Made by a program: the position numbers and the translations under genes
The notes under the pieces: generated by a model
What the model saw: only the letters and a program-made list of their open reading frames with translations
What the model was told of the DNA's origin: nothing
The model's database searches: none
Origin: Actinomycetes bacterium
GTDB lineage: Bacteria > Actinomycetota > Acidimicrobiia > Acidimicrobiales > Ilumatobacteraceae
Direction: 5' to 3'
Length of the DNA: 64,000 bases
Assembly (NCBI GenBank): GCA_025359865.1
Contig: JANYDH010000185.1
Coordinates: forward strand, 1 to 64,000
Shown: positions 7,520-18,031 of the stretch, in pieces
Numbering within the stretch: position 1 is the stretch's first letter
How the letters are laid out: each line of letters starts with the position of its first letter

Positions 7520-9980
7520 CACTGTGGCTCTCGCTCGAACGAGAGCATGGATACATTCTCTCTACCGGTGGTGACGGCGTGGCGGCAGCATTTCAATCCG
7601 CATGGTCGGCCGTGTCGGCGGCTGTCGAGATGCAGCGTGCGTTCGGATCCGAACCGTAGCCACCGCCGCTCGACGTTCGGGTTCGGATGGGGATCAACAC
7701 CGGAGAGGCCATCGAACGCGGCGGTGACTACTTCGGGCCAGCGGTCATCAAAGCGGCGCGGCTGATGTCGCTGGTCGCCGGCGGACGAGCGGTGTGCTCC
7801 ACGGCCACAGCGGAACTCGTGCAGGTACATCTCGACGACGACATCCAACTGCTTCCCGTCGGCGCCGTCCACCTGAAGGGTCTCAGCCGCAACGAGTCGG
7901 TGTTCGCAGTCGCCGGCCAGGGTCTGTTCGAGCAGGGCACGCCGTTGGAGGCAGCTCGCGTAACACTGCGCACTGCGCACTGCGCACTGCGCCCTGCGCC
8001 AATCGCCGCCAACCGGCTGATCGGGCGCACGGTTGAGCTTGCCGCGATGATCAACGCTGCCTGGGTGGAGCTTGCCTCAGCGCAGAATCGTGATGCCGCC
8101 GTCTACGAGATCGCGACTGCCACCGGTGTACGACCGCAGGTCGGCGAGGAGTTGTTCGTCACCGTTCTCAATGCGCTCGCAGCGCGCGAGATGCTGTTGG
8201 TGCTCGACAACTGCGAACACCTCCGAGCTGACGTTGCCTCACTCGTGCAGCAGATCAGCACTCGCAGGGCGGTGGCCACCATTCTGGCGATCAGCCGCCA
8301 GCGCCTCGGCGGGCCCACCGAGCGAGTGATTCCAGTCGGCCCGCTCGGCGTCGTCGATGCGAACGCGGCCCTCGCACTGCTGGTCGAACGCCTCGGTGCA
8401 TCTATCTCAATAACTGAGCGCCCGGGACTCGAGTCGATCGTTCGGCAGGTAGATGGCATCCCGCTGGCAATCGAGCTCGGCGCCGCGCGATGCAGCAGTC
8501 TCGGCATCACGGAAGTCGCCGCGCGTTAGCAGGGAGAACTGCGCCTCCTTGCCGACCGCAACCAGCCGACCGAGCGGCACCGCACGTTGGAGCAGATGAT
8601 CGCTTGGTCCTACGACACCCTGGCCCCGGCCGACCAGACGATCTTGCGCCGGTTGTCAGTGTTCGCCGGCGCGTTCACGCTCGAATCCACAGAGCGGCTA
8701 GCGCTAGCCGGCAACGACGACTTCTCCGCACTCGACGTGGACGATGCCGTCGGTGCATCGGTCGACACATCACTCGTGGTAGGCCAACGGAGCCGGTTTC
8801 CCCTCCTCGAACCAACACGCCAGTTCGCGCAGGCACGGTTCGCATCGTCGATGGAACTGGATGAAACGCGTGAATGTCACCTCGCGACGATGATGGCCCG
8901 CGTCGGTGCGGCACATGATGGCACCGCAACCGCTGACGAGGCGTTATGGGTCGACGAACTCGATGCCGACTGGCCCGACGTTCGTATCGCAAGGCGACGC
9001 GCTCTCGACACCGACAACGACGACGATGCGATCTTTCTGGTCATCCACCTCGCCAGCGAGGCATTCCTCCGTCGACCTAAGGCGTTCATCTGGATCGCCG
9101 AAACCGTGCAGCGGTACGGCGACCGGCCTGGTCCGCACCGCCGTGAGCTACTCGGCGGCGGCAGCCAGGTGGCATGGACCACACCCGACGTGGAGCAGGG
9201 GTTGGCCCTTGCCGAGGAGGCCTTGAGCATCAAGCCGTCACCTGGTACCGCCCTCGACTGTCTGCCACAGATAGGCGCAATCGGTGCGCTCAACTACTCC
9301 GCGCAACCACGAGAGGCCGCCGATGTCGCCCGCATCGCGCTCGACTTGAACGCAGCGTCGATGAGGCTGCCAACGCGGGTGTCGCTTCTCGGCAGCGAGG
9401 TCATGTCACTTGCTCTCGCCGCTGACCCAGCCGCGCTCTCGGTGGGTCGCGAAGCGGTGATGTACGGCGAACGATCCGGTTACCCATCGCTACTCGACTT
9501 CGCGTTGTACTCCTCTGCGCTGGCCCACCAGTTACTCGGCGGAGATCCGGTCGAGGTCGCGTTGGCCCTCGACCGAGCAGCACACTGGCCGAGTCGGTGG
9601 GAGACCACTGGCTGATCGGGATGTGCGCTGGCGTCAACCTTCCGGGTGCAGGAAGCAACGACCCGACGCTACAACTGGCGGCCACGCTCGACGCGATGGA
9701 CCACTTCCTCCAGAGCGGTTGGTTAACGCATGCATGGTCGGCAGGCTGGATGATCCCCGGCGTATTGGCGGGGATCGGGCACCTTGAACAGGCCGCCACC
9801 TGGCTCGGCGCCTGCCTGGTGTGTGGTTTTCCGCGGGTCGCGAACGTTGTCCTGCCCGACGAGCTCGAAGCGGCACTCGCTGGTGGAGGTGATCCTCGCT
9901 TCCACGACGCCATCAGTGCCGGCAAGCAGTTCACCTTCGCCGACCTCCGTCGTTTGACCGACGACGCGATGCGCACCTGA
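7516..9980 (+). pseudogene. Decayed class III adenylate cyclase / STAND-ATPase transcriptional regulator
   Basis: One broken gene spans this stretch. Frame 1 gives part of a class III nucleotide cyclase domain (STGGDGVAAAF, then MGINTGEAIERGGDYFGP), then AAA/STAND material (LLVLDNCEHL, IPLAIELGAAR, HRTLEQMIAWSYDTL). The same frame is cut by TAG at 7657 and TAG at 8527. Near 9580 it shifts to frame 3, where recognisable sequence continues (LAESVGDHWLIG) to a stop at 9978-9980. The cyclase N-terminus with the first metal Asp is missing. The P-loop is also absent: LIGRTVELAAMI runs almost directly into WVELAS. Intact relatives are large cyclase-ATPase (often LuxR-type) regulators of about 900-1100 residues, common in mycobacteria and Acidimicrobiia. 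No function is expected. Confidence 0.85.
7964..7991. repeat. Four perfect copies of the 7-mer CACTGCG
   Basis: CACTGCG is repeated four times head to tail inside the cyclase-ATPase pseudogene, at the linker between the cyclase and ATPase remnants. Because 7 is not a multiple of 3, each gain or loss of a unit would shift the frame, so it is a natural slippage site. Confidence 0.9.
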
Positions 9981-10134
9981 GGTCGCCGGTGTAATTTGGC
10001 AGACGGTCGATCTACCTGGCAGGCCCTCTTGCTGGCGAGTCGTAACGATGCCATACGCCGATGGCAGACCCGCGAATGAGATCGCACCCGAATTCGTGTT
10101 CATCGTCGGTCCCCGGTGATATCGCTCCAGCGTC

Positions 10135-10198
10135 GAACTACCCCACCGAACCAATAATCTACCCAAAGACTTTCAGTATTGGTATGTTTGGGTAGTTC
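10135..10198. promoter_or_regulatory. Nested inverted repeats at the Fic gene start (candidate operator)
   Basis: Three nested inverted repeats share one region. GAACTACCC (10135-10143) pairs with GGGTAGTTC (10190-10198). CTACCCAAA (10159-10167) pairs with TTTGGGTAG (10187-10195). CCAATA (10151-10156) pairs with TATTGG (10177-10182). They cover the expected promoter and the first possible start codon of the Fic gene, so a dimeric repressor, possibly the Fic protein's own C-terminal winged-helix region, could bind there. No sigma-factor hexamers are convincing. Confidence 0.5.
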
Positions 10199-11249
10199 TA
10201 TCAGGAGCTTCGCGAGAGCCAGCACGCTCGATCCTGTTCCCGGCGACATCGTCACGTTGCTGCGCCGGATCGACATGGCGGCCGGTGCCGAGGCGCGCCA
10301 CGTCGACCAACTTCCCCAACTGCTCGTCACCCTGCAGAAACAGGCGCGCATCGAGTCGGTCACTGCCTCGAGCGCCATCGAGGGGGTGCACGTCGCCGAT
10401 GCCCGGGTACCCAACCTCTTGTCGGGCAACCCGCAACGCATTCGCAACCGCAGCGAAGCCGAGTTCGCCGGCTACAGCGCCGCACTCGACTACCTCAACC
10501 AACAGGACCCGGGTGAACTCACGGTCGGGCTGGTGTTGCATCTCCATCGACTGCTGTTCTCCTTCACCGACGGACGCTGTGGCCACTTCAAGGCCGAGGA
10601 CAACCTGGTCATCGACCGCCACCCGGACGGCAGCACCAGTACACGCGTCGCCCCCGTCGGTTGGCAGGAGACACCGTTTTACATGGACGAGTTCGTCGCC
10701 CGCACCAACACCGCGCTCCGCGGTGACGAGACCCACCCCCTGCTGATCATCGCTGCGGTCGCGCTCGACCTGCTCTGCATCCACCCATTCACCGACGGTA
10801 ACGGCCGCGTCGCACGACTCGCCACAACACACCTCCTACAGCGATCCGGCTACGGGGTCGGCAAGTACGTCAGCGTCGAACAACTCATCTACGAAACCAA
10901 GGACGAGTACTACCAAGCGCTCCAAGCATCGACGAAGAGTTGGTTCGACGACGGCCAACACACCGTCTGGCCGTGGACCGGCTATCTGCTCGGCCGACTC
11001 GCCGCCGCGCACACACGTTTCGGAACCCGGGTCGCCGCAGGGACTAGCGGCGGGACAAAGCAGGACCGGGTCCGCGACTTCGTGCTGCTACACGCCCCGA
11101 CACCGTTCACCATCGCCGACATCCGCCGCGCAGTTCCTGGGATCAGCGACAACACCATCCGGCTCGTGCTCGGCGAACTCAGGAACCAAGAGTTGATCGC
11201 CAACGACGGCACCGGCCGTAGCGCGAGCTGGCACTGCGTAGGTGCCTAA
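10179..11249 (+). CDS. Fic family protein (AMP-transferase fold) with C-terminal winged helix
   Basis: This Fic-domain protein has about 356 residues if it starts at the TTG at 10179. The active-site loop is complete, HPFTDGNGRVAR, matching HxFx(D/E)GNxxR. An N-terminal inhibitory-helix motif SSAIEG (S/T-x-x-x-E-G) near residue 67 marks a class II, self-inhibited Fic protein. The C-terminal 90 residues (DIRRAVPGISDNTIRLVLGEL) look like a winged helix-turn-helix, as in chromosomal Fic proteins thought to regulate themselves. Fic enzymes transfer AMP to Ser/Thr/Tyr of target proteins. The start is uncertain: TTG 10179 and TTG 10188 both lie in the inverted repeat, and no clear ribosome-binding site is seen. 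It sits alone between two decayed genes. Confidence 0.85.
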   Translation: MVCLGSSIRSFARASTLDPVPGDIVTLLRRIDMAAGAEARHVDQLPQLLVTLQKQARIESVTASSAIEGVHVADARVPNLLSGNPQRIRNRSEAEFAGYSAALDYLNQQDPGELTVGLVLHLHRLLFSFTDGRCGHFKAEDNLVIDRHPDGSTSTRVAPVGWQETPFYMDEFVARTNTALRGDETHPLLIIAAVALDLLCIHPFTDGNGRVARLATTHLLQRSGYGVGKYVSVEQLIYETKDEYYQALQASTKSWFDDGQHTVWPWTGYLLGRLAAAHTRFGTRVAAGTSGGTKQDRVRDFVLLHAPTPFTIADIRRAVPGISDNTIRLVLGELRNQELIANDGTGRSASWHCVGA

Positions 11250-11455
11250 AGGACTGCTCAGCGTCTAGACCATCGTGAGCAATCACCCGAAGGTGCTATG
11301 GCGGTGGCGGTGTTATTCGGAACCATGAGCGGCCTTGCCGATCTTGCGCAACTCCCGACAGTGTGAGGATTGGAAAAGCTCATGCTCAGCTCTGTACAGC
11401 GTTGCCTCCGAGCGAACTCGGGGTGTTCGCCTCATGCCCCAGTTCCGTCGTTGCT

Positions 11456-11542
11456 CAGTTGGCGGGGGTCGCCGACGAGGGCGAGGTGCCAGTGTTGGGT
11501 ATCGGCGAGTTCGATCAGGCGGTGCAGCACGCAATTCGGCGC
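11456..11542 (-). pseudogene. Fragment of a MobF-type conjugative relaxase/helicase
   Basis: In one minus-strand frame the residues HRLIELADTQHWHLALVGDP, followed by RQL, appear with unrelated sequence on both sides. This matches the helicase motif region of TraA/TrwC-type relaxases (normally ...LALVGDPRQLQAVGRGG...). The frame then breaks, and the usual GRGGMF continuation is not found. It lies about 170 bp downstream of the 3' end of tRNA-Ile, a usual integration site of actinomycete conjugative elements. The rest of 11250-11655 shows no other recognisable gene. Confidence 0.6.
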
Positions 11543-11662
11543 CCGCAGCAACAACGGGATTTCGCCGACCCTTTGCGGGGCGCACCGACCGGAGGCCCTT
11601 GACCCTCGTTCGACGCAGAAATTTCTGCGTCGCGCGGACCTGAGGCGGACCTGGGAACGACA

Positions 11663-11684
11663 AAGACCCCCTCGCGGGGGCCTC
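11663..11684 (-). terminator. Intrinsic terminator downstream of tRNA-Ile
   Basis: Read on the minus strand, GAGGCCCCC and GGGGGTCTT pair (with G-T wobbles) around a GCGA loop, and the stem is followed by TTG. It lies about 28 bp beyond the tRNA-Ile 3' end, where transcription of the tRNA, and possibly of the gyrA-side operon, would be expected to stop. Confidence 0.65.
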
Positions 11685-11711
11685 TCGGGTCTGTGACCTA
11701 ACATTTTCCAG

Positions 11712-11785
11712 TGGGGCTACACAGAATCGAACTGTGGACCTCATCCTTATCAGGGATGCGCTCTAACCGACTGAGCTATAGCCCC
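11712..11785 (-). tRNA. tRNA-Ile (anticodon GAT)
   Basis: This 74-nt cloverleaf has acceptor GGGGCTA pairing with TAGCCCC, D-arm GCTC...GAGC, anticodon stem CATCC/GGATG around the loop CTGATAA (anticodon GAT), and T-arm ACAG-TTCGATT-CTGT. The discriminator is A and the 3' CCA is not encoded. Its place next to the DUF3566 gene and gyrA matches ileT of M. tuberculosis. Confidence 0.97.
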
Positions 11786-11815
11786 GCTTAGCAGGTCGCA
11801 ACGTTAGCGGATCCT

Positions 11816-12901
11816 CTACGAAACCCTCCACTGCGTTACGTCCTCTGCCGGTCTCACCTGCACGACTGTATCCGGCAGCAGCGCAAGCTCGGGCCCGAGT
11901 TCGGTCTCGGTCTCGGCCGGTGGCCGTGCTGGACGGGCGGTGACTTCCTCTTCGAGCACGCTCACTCTGATGCCGCCGACCAGGTCGGTGATCAGATTGA
12001 ACAACGTGGCCAGCAGCACCGCGAAGCCGGTCAGCCCGATCGCACAGAACAGTCCGGCAATCCATCCGGCATGGAAGATCTCGCCGCCTTTGAAATGAAA
12101 ACTCGACCAACCGAACTGCTCGAAGAACTTCTCGACGTTGTTCACCGTTCCCGTTGTGTATGCCACGTTCCACAACAACACCCCCGCCGTGAGGCCGATC
12201 ACGTACAGCACAACGTTGAACACCAGTGCCACCTTGAACACGCTCCACGTGTCGACATGACGGACCACCCGGGTGACCCGGCGGACACGCCGTCGTGGGC
12301 GCCTTCGGAACAGAATCGGCCGACGCGCCGGTCGAGTAGGCGCCAGCGTTACGCCACCGTCGGGGTTGATCAGTTCATCGCCACTCGAGCCACCCTGTTC
12401 AGATGTGATGACCCGAATTGCTTCGAGTTCGTGCAGGTATTCGCGTTCTGTCGCGACTCGCCCGACTGGCACCGTTGCCGGCTCATCGATCGGCGAGATC
12501 ACCAGAGGCGGCGATGGAACCGAGCGCGCGCCCCGTCCCCGGCCTGGGCCGACTTTGGTGGTCGAGCCGGTTTCAAGCGTGGTCGGAATGTGAGGTCCTG
12601 ACCACGTGGTCGGCTCGGCCACGATCCGGGGCAAAACAGGAACGGACAGCAACGGTGCACCAGCAGGGATGGGTGGCTGTTCGATGCTGTCGACCGAGGC
12701 GAGTGAGTCGACGATGGGCGGTGCGCTCGACTGACCCGAACGTGACCGTCCAGAACCGGCCGTGGCCGATGGGGCACTCCGGTTGGGAGCCGGGTCGTCG
12801 AGCCGAGGATCGACGGTTCCCGCCGGCACCCGCGAAGACGCCGCCGGGTTTCTCGCAACGCGTGGCGCTGACTTTGTGAGGCTCTCGTCACCCTCGGTCA
12901 C
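11816..12901 (-). CDS. DUF3566 transmembrane protein with long disordered N-terminus (Rv0007-like)
   Basis: This 361-residue protein has about 215 residues of Pro/Ser/Arg-rich low-complexity sequence, then a basic patch (RRRPRRRVRRVTRVVRHV). Two transmembrane helices follow (about 225-250 and 280-315), ending in a short cytoplasmic tail. The C-terminal part, with WSVFKVALVFNVVLY and GGEIFHAGWIAGLF, is the DUF3566 domain. Mycobacterial Rv0007 lies at the same place between gyrA and ileT; DUF3566 proteins have been linked to cell-wall synthesis and division, but the biochemical role is unknown. It is read in the same direction as gyrB-gyrA and may be the end of that operon. Confidence 0.85.
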   Translation of the reverse strand: MTEGDESLTKSAPRVARNPAASSRVPAGTVDPRLDDPAPNRSAPSATAGSGRSRSGQSSAPPIVDSLASVDSIEQPPIPAGAPLLSVPVLPRIVAEPTTWSGPHIPTTLETGSTTKVGPGRGRGARSVPSPPLVISPIDEPATVPVGRVATEREYLHELEAIRVITSEQGGSSGDELINPDGGVTLAPTRPARRPILFRRRPRRRVRRVTRVVRHVDTWSVFKVALVFNVVLYVIGLTAGVLLWNVAYTTGTVNNVEKFFEQFGWSSFHFKGGEIFHAGWIAGLFCAIGLTGFAVLLATLFNLITDLVGGIRVSVLEEEVTARPARPPAETETELGPELALLPDTVVQVRPAEDVTQWRVS

Positions 12902-12976
12902 CCCGCGAGCATAGAGAACTACGGTGACAGTTGCAGCGCGGAGTATGCGGGGGGGTCGGACTCACCGCAACGGCAC

Positions 12977-13315
12977 CTATGGCCCGTTGCTGGAACGAGC
13001 GCTCACGAGTGCCCTGCCAACTCGCACCACCACCACGACATCGTCGCCGTCACGTACGAAGCTGACCAATGTGGCGCCATTTCCAGCCGCCACGCTTGCG
13101 GCTGCGACAGGCCCACCGCTCGTACCTGCAAGTGCCGCTGCATCGGCCGCTGTGCGCGCCCGTGCCTGGTCGACCAACACCACGCCCACTTCGGCCACAC
13201 CAACGCCGAGCAGACCGACAACAGCCACCACAGCCACCATGGCCAGCACGGCCTGACCCTGATCCCCTCGCGCATAACGAGCCTGCATTGATTGATTCGA
13301 TAACAAGTTCACCAC
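12977..13315 (-). CDS. TadE/TadG-like single-pass membrane protein
   Basis: This protein has up to 112 residues. The N-terminal segment RGDQGQAVLAM continues into a hydrophobic helix (VVAVVGLLGVGVAEVGVVL), then VDQARARTAADAAALAG. That is the hallmark of TadE/TadG-like pseudopilins and the related secretion-associated proteins of Actinobacteria (Rv3654c/Rv3655c type). Here it stands alone between gyrA and the DUF3566 gene, away from any tad cluster. The start is ambiguous: GTG 13315, TTG 13306 and ATG 13288 are in frame. GAGGTGG at the first GTG would best serve TTG 13306. Confidence 0.65.
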   Translation of the reverse strand: MVNLLSNQSMQARYARGDQGQAVLAMVAVVAVVGLLGVGVAEVGVVLVDQARARTAADAAALAGTSGGPVAAASVAAGNGATLVSFVRDGDDVVVVVRVGRALVSARSSNGP

Positions 13316-13427
13316 CTCGAGCCTGGGGGATCACCCCGGAACAACGTTGGTCGACTACGTATCGACGATGTGGCGCCAAGTGGCGCGAGATGAACAGACC
13401 GGTCGTGCCTGAAGTAAAAGCGCCAGA

Positions 13428-16019
13428 TCAGTCAGCGTCGGAGCCAGTGTCAGTGTCGGAGCCAGTGTCAGTGTCAGAGCCAGCGTCGGTATCAGAGCCA
13501 GCTTCAGCGTCAGCGTCAGTAGCCAGGATGGGTGCTACGGATGCAACGATCTGGCCTTCGTCAAGATTCATCAAACGGACACCGGTTGCATCGCGACCCT
13601 GGAAACTGATCTCGTGCACACCCATTCGAATGGTGACGCCCCCGCTTGACACGGCGACGATTTCGTCGTCGAGGCCGACCATGAATGCCGCCACCACCTT
13701 GCCCTTGCGGTCGTTGAGTTTGATGCCTCGGACCCCGAGACCACCACGACCCTGAGCGTTGAATCGGTCGAGTTCGGTTCGCTTGCCATAGCCCGATTCG
13801 GTGACCATCAAGATGGACGTGTCGTCACGGGCGACATCGACACTTACCACGACATCACCGGTGCGCAGCTTCATCCCACGTACGCCACCGGCCGAACGAC
13901 CCATCGGACGAACTTCGGTTTCGTTGAAACGAATCGTCATCCCACTCCGGGCGACCATGAAGATGTCGTCGGTACCACTGGTCTCGATCACCTTGACGAG
14001 TTCGTCACTACCGCGAAGGTTGATCGCGATGAGGCCGTCGCGTCGAGACGAGTCGTACTCGTCGAACGCTGTCTTTTTGACTGTGCCCTGGCGCGTGGCG
14101 AAGAACAGGTATCGCTCGCTCGCAAAATCACGCGTGTCGATGATGGCCTGAATGGTCTCACCGGCCTGCAACGGGAGCAGGTTGACGATCGGCATACCCT
14201 TGGCGGTGCGCTCGCGCTCGGGGATTTCTAGCGCCCGTAGGCGGTACACGCGCCCACGGTTGCTGAAGAACAACAAGAACGCGTGCGCTGTGGTGAAGAT
14301 CACGTGATGGACGATGTCGTCGGCTTTGAGCCGCGCGCCGGCGACGCCTCGGCCGCCACGCGCCTGCGTCTTGAAGCTGTCGGCGGGGACCGCCTTGACA
14401 TACTGCGCTTCGGTCATGACGATGACGAGGTCTTTATCGTCGACGAGATCCTCGATGCTCATCTCGCCCGTGTCGAGCACCACCGGGCATCGCCGCGGCG
14501 TGGCGAACTCTTCACGAACGGCAGTGAGCTCGGTCTTGATCACCGTGCGCAGTTTGTCCGGATCGTCGAGAATGCTTTGCAACTCGACGACTCGGGCACG
14601 CACGTCAGTCAGTTCCTGCTCGAGATCGATCCGGCTGAGTCGGGTGAGTTGGCGGAGCTGCATGTCGAGGATGTCGATCGCTTGCACTTCGCTGAACTCG
14701 TACGGCAGGGTCAGCAGTTGCTCTTTGGCCGACGCAGCATCGTCGCTGGCTCGAATGAGCGCGATGATCTGGTCGATCAAGTTGAGTGCCTTCAACCGAC
14801 CCTCGAGCAGGTGCTCGCGCTTCTTGGCCTTGGCCAGGCGGTACTGGGTACGGCGAGTGACGACATCGATCTGGTGACGGACGTAGCCCGCGAGTGCCGT
14901 GAGTAGGTTGAGGGTGCGCGGCACGCTGTCGACGAGCGCAACCATGTTGACACCGAAGCTGGTTTGAAGTTGGGTCAGCTTGAACAGATTGTTGAGTACG
15001 ACGTTGGCGTTGGCGTCGCGCTTCAACGAAATGATGAGGTTGGTCTTGCCACCCGAAGAGCCGTCGTTGACGTCACTGATGCCGTCGAGTTCACCTGCGT
15101 CGACCAACTCTTGGATGCGACCGGCGATGGCCGAACAACTGGTCTGGTACGGCAACTCGGTGACCACGATCTGGTAGCCACCGCGACGCGTCTCTTCGAT
15201 TGCGGCGGTTGCGCGCATCTTGATGCTGCCGCGCCCGGTGCGATACGCATCGATGATGCCAGCACGCCCGAGGATGCTGCCGCCCGTGGGAAAGTCGGGG
15301 CCCTTGACGAAGTGCATGAGATCGTCGGCGGTGGCCTCGGGGTGGTCGATCAAATGAATAGTGGCATCGATGACCTCGCCGAGATTGTGCGGTGGGATGT
15401 TGGTGGCCATGCCGACCGCAATGCCCTGGCTGCCGTTGACGAGGAGGTTCGGGAATCGTGCTGGCAGGACCGTCGGCTCTAGACGACTGCCGTCGTAGGT
15501 GGCCACCATATCGACGGTCTCTTCGTCGATATCGGCAAGCAACTGCATGGCCAGTGGGTGCAGGCGGCACTCGGTGTAGCGCGATGCGGCGGGTCCAAAG
15601 TCGGGTGATCCGTAGTTGCCGTGGAAGTCGATTAACGGGTGGCGGAGCGAAAACGGCTGGGCCATCCGAACGAGCGCATCGTAGATGGCGCCGTCGCCAT
15701 GTGGGTGATACTTGGCCATGGTGTCGCCGCTGACGCGCGCCGACTTGACGAATGGTCGATCGGGCCGGAAACCCTGCTCTTCCATGTCCCAGATGATGCG
15801 ACGGTGTACTGGCTTCAGTCCATCACGTACATCGGGCAGGGCCCGCGACATGATGACCGACATCGCGTAATCGAGAAAACTTCGCTCCATTTCATCTTGC
15901 AGCGCAACTGGCTGCACCGAATGGTGATCGTCGACGGCGTTGACGCCGTCAGTCGAGGCGGAGGAGTCTGCCGGCTCAGGGGAGTCGGGTAGTTCGGGGG
16001 GTGTGGTGTCGTCGCTCAT
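13428..16019 (-). CDS. gyrA: DNA gyrase subunit A
   Basis: This 863-residue GyrA is the breakage-reunion subunit of the A2B2 gyrase that introduces negative supercoils. The catalytic tyrosine is Tyr148 in AASRYTECR. The quinolone-resistance region reads [10 protein letters not shown] (105-114), with Gly at the E. coli Ser83 position and Asp at the Asp87 position. The C-terminal beta-pinwheel carries a GyrA-box-like QGRGGLG. There is a disordered 35-residue N-terminal extension and an acidic tail built from Ser-Asp-Thr repeats (DNA repeats near 13430-13510). Its ATG overlaps the gyrB stop by one base (TGATG), so the two are translationally coupled. No intein is present. Confidence 0.97.
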   Translation of the reverse strand: MSDDTTPPELPDSPEPADSSASTDGVNAVDDHHSVQPVALQDEMERSFLDYAMSVIMSRALPDVRDGLKPVHRRIIWDMEEQGFRPDRPFVKSARVSGDTMAKYHPHGDGAIYDALVRMAQPFSLRHPLIDFHGNYGSPDFGPAASRYTECRLHPLAMQLLADIDEETVDMVATYDGSRLEPTVLPARFPNLLVNGSQGIAVGMATNIPPHNLGEVIDATIHLIDHPEATADDLMHFVKGPDFPTGGSILGRAGIIDAYRTGRGSIKMRATAAIEETRRGGYQIVVTELPYQTSCSAIAGRIQELVDAGELDGISDVNDGSSGGKTNLIISLKRDANANVVLNNLFKLTQLQTSFGVNMVALVDSVPRTLNLLTALAGYVRHQIDVVTRRTQYRLAKAKKREHLLEGRLKALNLIDQIIALIRASDDAASAKEQLLTLPYEFSEVQAIDILDMQLRQLTRLSRIDLEQELTDVRARVVELQSILDDPDKLRTVIKTELTAVREEFATPRRCPVVLDTGEMSIEDLVDDKDLVIVMTEAQYVKAVPADSFKTQARGGRGVAGARLKADDIVHHVIFTTAHAFLLFFSNRGRVYRLRALEIPERERTAKGMPIVNLLPLQAGETIQAIIDTRDFASERYLFFATRQGTVKKTAFDEYDSSRRDGLIAINLRGSDELVKVIETSGTDDIFMVARSGMTIRFNETEVRPMGRSAGGVRGMKLRTGDVVVSVDVARDDTSILMVTESGYGKRTELDRFNAQGRGGLGVRGIKLNDRKGKVVAAFMVGLDDEIVAVSSGGVTIRMGVHEISFQGRDATGVRLMNLDEGQIVASVAPILATDADAEAGSDTDAGSDTDTGSDTDTGSDAD

Positions 16020-18031
16020 CAGAAGTCCAGGTTCCTCACGTCGCGTGCGTTCGTGGTGATGAATTGCTTACGCAGGTCGACGTTTTCGCCCATGAGCACC
16101 GTCATGATGTTGTCGGCCAACGCGGCCTCGTCGACGTTGATCTGGAGCAGTGTGCGCGAACCGGCATCCATCGTGGTGCCGCGCAACTCCTCCCAGTCCA
16201 TCTCGCCGAGGCCCTTCAGGCGTTGGAAGTCTTTCTTGTGGTTCGGCCGCTGTTCGAGAAACTGCGCCTTGGCCACGTCGTCTTTCAGATACACCTTTTC
16301 TTTGCCGACTTCGGTGGAGTACAGCGGTGGTTGGGCGATGTACACGAAACCGGCCTCGACCAGTGGGCGCATCTGCCGATAGAAAAATGTGAGGAGCAGC
16401 GTGCGGATATGGCTGCCGTCGACATCGGCATCGGCAAGGACGATCACCTTGTGGTAGCGGGCCTTGGTGGATTCGAACTCGTCACCGACCCCACCGCCGA
16501 TAGCCGTGATCAGGTTCTGTACCTCGGTGTTCTTCAGCATCTTGTCGATCCGCGCGCGTTCGACATTGAGGATCTTGCCACGAATCGGCAAGATCGCCTG
16601 AGTGCGTGGATCGCGCGCATCGAGTGCGGTACCACCGGCCGAATCGCCCTCGACGATGAACAGTTCGCTCTCGTGCGGGTTACCACTGGAGCAATCCTTC
16701 AATTTGTCGGGCATGCCTGCACCGCTGAGCGCAGTTTTACGACGAATGGCGTTGCGAGCGTTCTTGGCGGCCACACGAGCTTGTGCCGCCGAGAGCCCCT
16801 TCTTGACGAGTTTGTTGGCCTCGGTTGGGTTCTCTTCAAGCCATTCGGCGAGGCGCTCATTCGTGGCCTTCTGCACGAATGAGCGCATGGGCACGTTGCC
16901 GAGCTTTGCCTTGGTCTGTCCCTCGAACTGCGGCTCGCGCAGTTTGACCGAAACGATGGCGGTAATGCCCTCGCGGATGTCTTCGCCGAGCAGGTTTTCG
17001 TCCTTTTCCTTGAGCAGGTTCTTGACTCTGGCGTACTTGTTGACCACGCTCGTGAGCGCGGTCTTGAACCCCTCGACGTGCATGCCACCTTCGATGGTGG
17101 AGATGCCGTTTGCGTAACCGTGAATGCCCTCGTGATATCCGGTGTTCCACTGCAGCGCGATGTCGAGGGTCTGCGCACCATCGTCATCGACGTCTTCGTA
17201 GTGGGCAACCTTGCTGAACAACGGCTCTTTGGAGGCATTGAGATGGGTGACGAAATCGACCACCCCACCTTTGTATTGATAGGTGATCTCCTGCTCGCGG
17301 TCGGCCCGCTCGTCACGAAAGACGATCACCAGACCACGGTTCAAGAACGCCATCGTCTGCAATCGCTCGAGCACGGTGCGGGCAACGAACTCGGTACCTT
17401 CGGCCATGAACACGGTCGGATCCGGCCAGAACGACACCGAAGAACCTGTCAAACGGGCATTCGTGCGGCCATCTATGCGGTCATGAGTTGGAGTAGGCCC
17501 GACGTCGGCGATATCGCTTTGGGGCTTACCACCATCGGTGTACACCTGCTGGTAGTGGCGTCCATCGCGATCGACTTCGAGAACAAGGCGTTCGCTGAGC
17601 GCGTTGACGACGCTCACCCCGACCCCATGGAGTCCGCCCGAAACCTTGTAGCCCTCGCCGCCGAACTTGCCGCCGGCATGCAACACGGTGAGTACCACCT
17701 CGGCGGCACTCTTGCCCTTGTGGGGCCCTGACGGATACGGATCGACAGGAATACCGCGACCATCATCGTCGACGCGGCACCCGCCATCGACAAGCAGTGT
17801 GACCCCGATACGGGTACAGAATCCGGCCATTGCCTCGTCGACAGAGTTGTCGACCACCTCCCAGATGAGGTGGTGAAGACCAGCGAGACCGGTCGACCCG
17901 ATGTACATGCCGGGACGTTTGCGGACAGGGTCAAGGCCTTCGAGGACCTGAATGTCTTTCGCGCCGTAGTCGGAGGTCGGTTTGTTGGCGTCAGCAGACA
18001 CGCACACCTCGGAGTGAGTAGGGGCGGTCAT
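16019..18031 (-). CDS. gyrB: DNA gyrase subunit B
   Basis: This 670-residue GyrB is the ATPase subunit of gyrase. The GHKL ATPase has VVDNSVDEA (catalytic Glu and Asn) and DDGRGIPVD. The TOPRIM domain has EGDSAGG and DADVDGSHI, and [10 protein letters not shown] lies in the core. The length is that of the actinobacterial short type without a large TOPRIM insertion. It is the first gene of gyrB-gyrA. The 175 bp before it contain a two-tiered hairpin (18162-18200). Supercoiling-sensitive control of gyrB is common but cannot be read here. Confidence 0.97.
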   Translation of the reverse strand: MTAPTHSEVCVSADANKPTSDYGAKDIQVLEGLDPVRKRPGMYIGSTGLAGLHHLIWEVVDNSVDEAMAGFCTRIGVTLLVDGGCRVDDDGRGIPVDPYPSGPHKGKSAAEVVLTVLHAGGKFGGEGYKVSGGLHGVGVSVVNALSERLVLEVDRDGRHYQQVYTDGGKPQSDIADVGPTPTHDRIDGRTNARLTGSSVSFWPDPTVFMAEGTEFVARTVLERLQTMAFLNRGLVIVFRDERADREQEITYQYKGGVVDFVTHLNASKEPLFSKVAHYEDVDDDGAQTLDIALQWNTGYHEGIHGYANGISTIEGGMHVEGFKTALTSVVNKYARVKNLLKEKDENLLGEDIREGITAIVSVKLREPQFEGQTKAKLGNVPMRSFVQKATNERLAEWLEENPTEANKLVKKGLSAAQARVAAKNARNAIRRKTALSGAGMPDKLKDCSSGNPHESELFIVEGDSAGGTALDARDPRTQAILPIRGKILNVERARIDKMLKNTEVQNLITAIGGGVGDEFESTKARYHKVIVLADADVDGSHIRTLLLTFFYRQMRPLVEAGFVYIAQPPLYSTEVGKEKVYLKDDVAKAQFLEQRPNHKKDFQRLKGLGEMDWEELRGTTMDAGSRTLLQINVDEAALADNIMTVLMGENVDLRKQFITTNARDVRNLDF

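Noticed and set aside
14283-15482. Long plus-strand frames inside gyrA and similar ones in gyrB
   Set aside because: They are antisense shadows of high-GC coding sequence and have no protein features.
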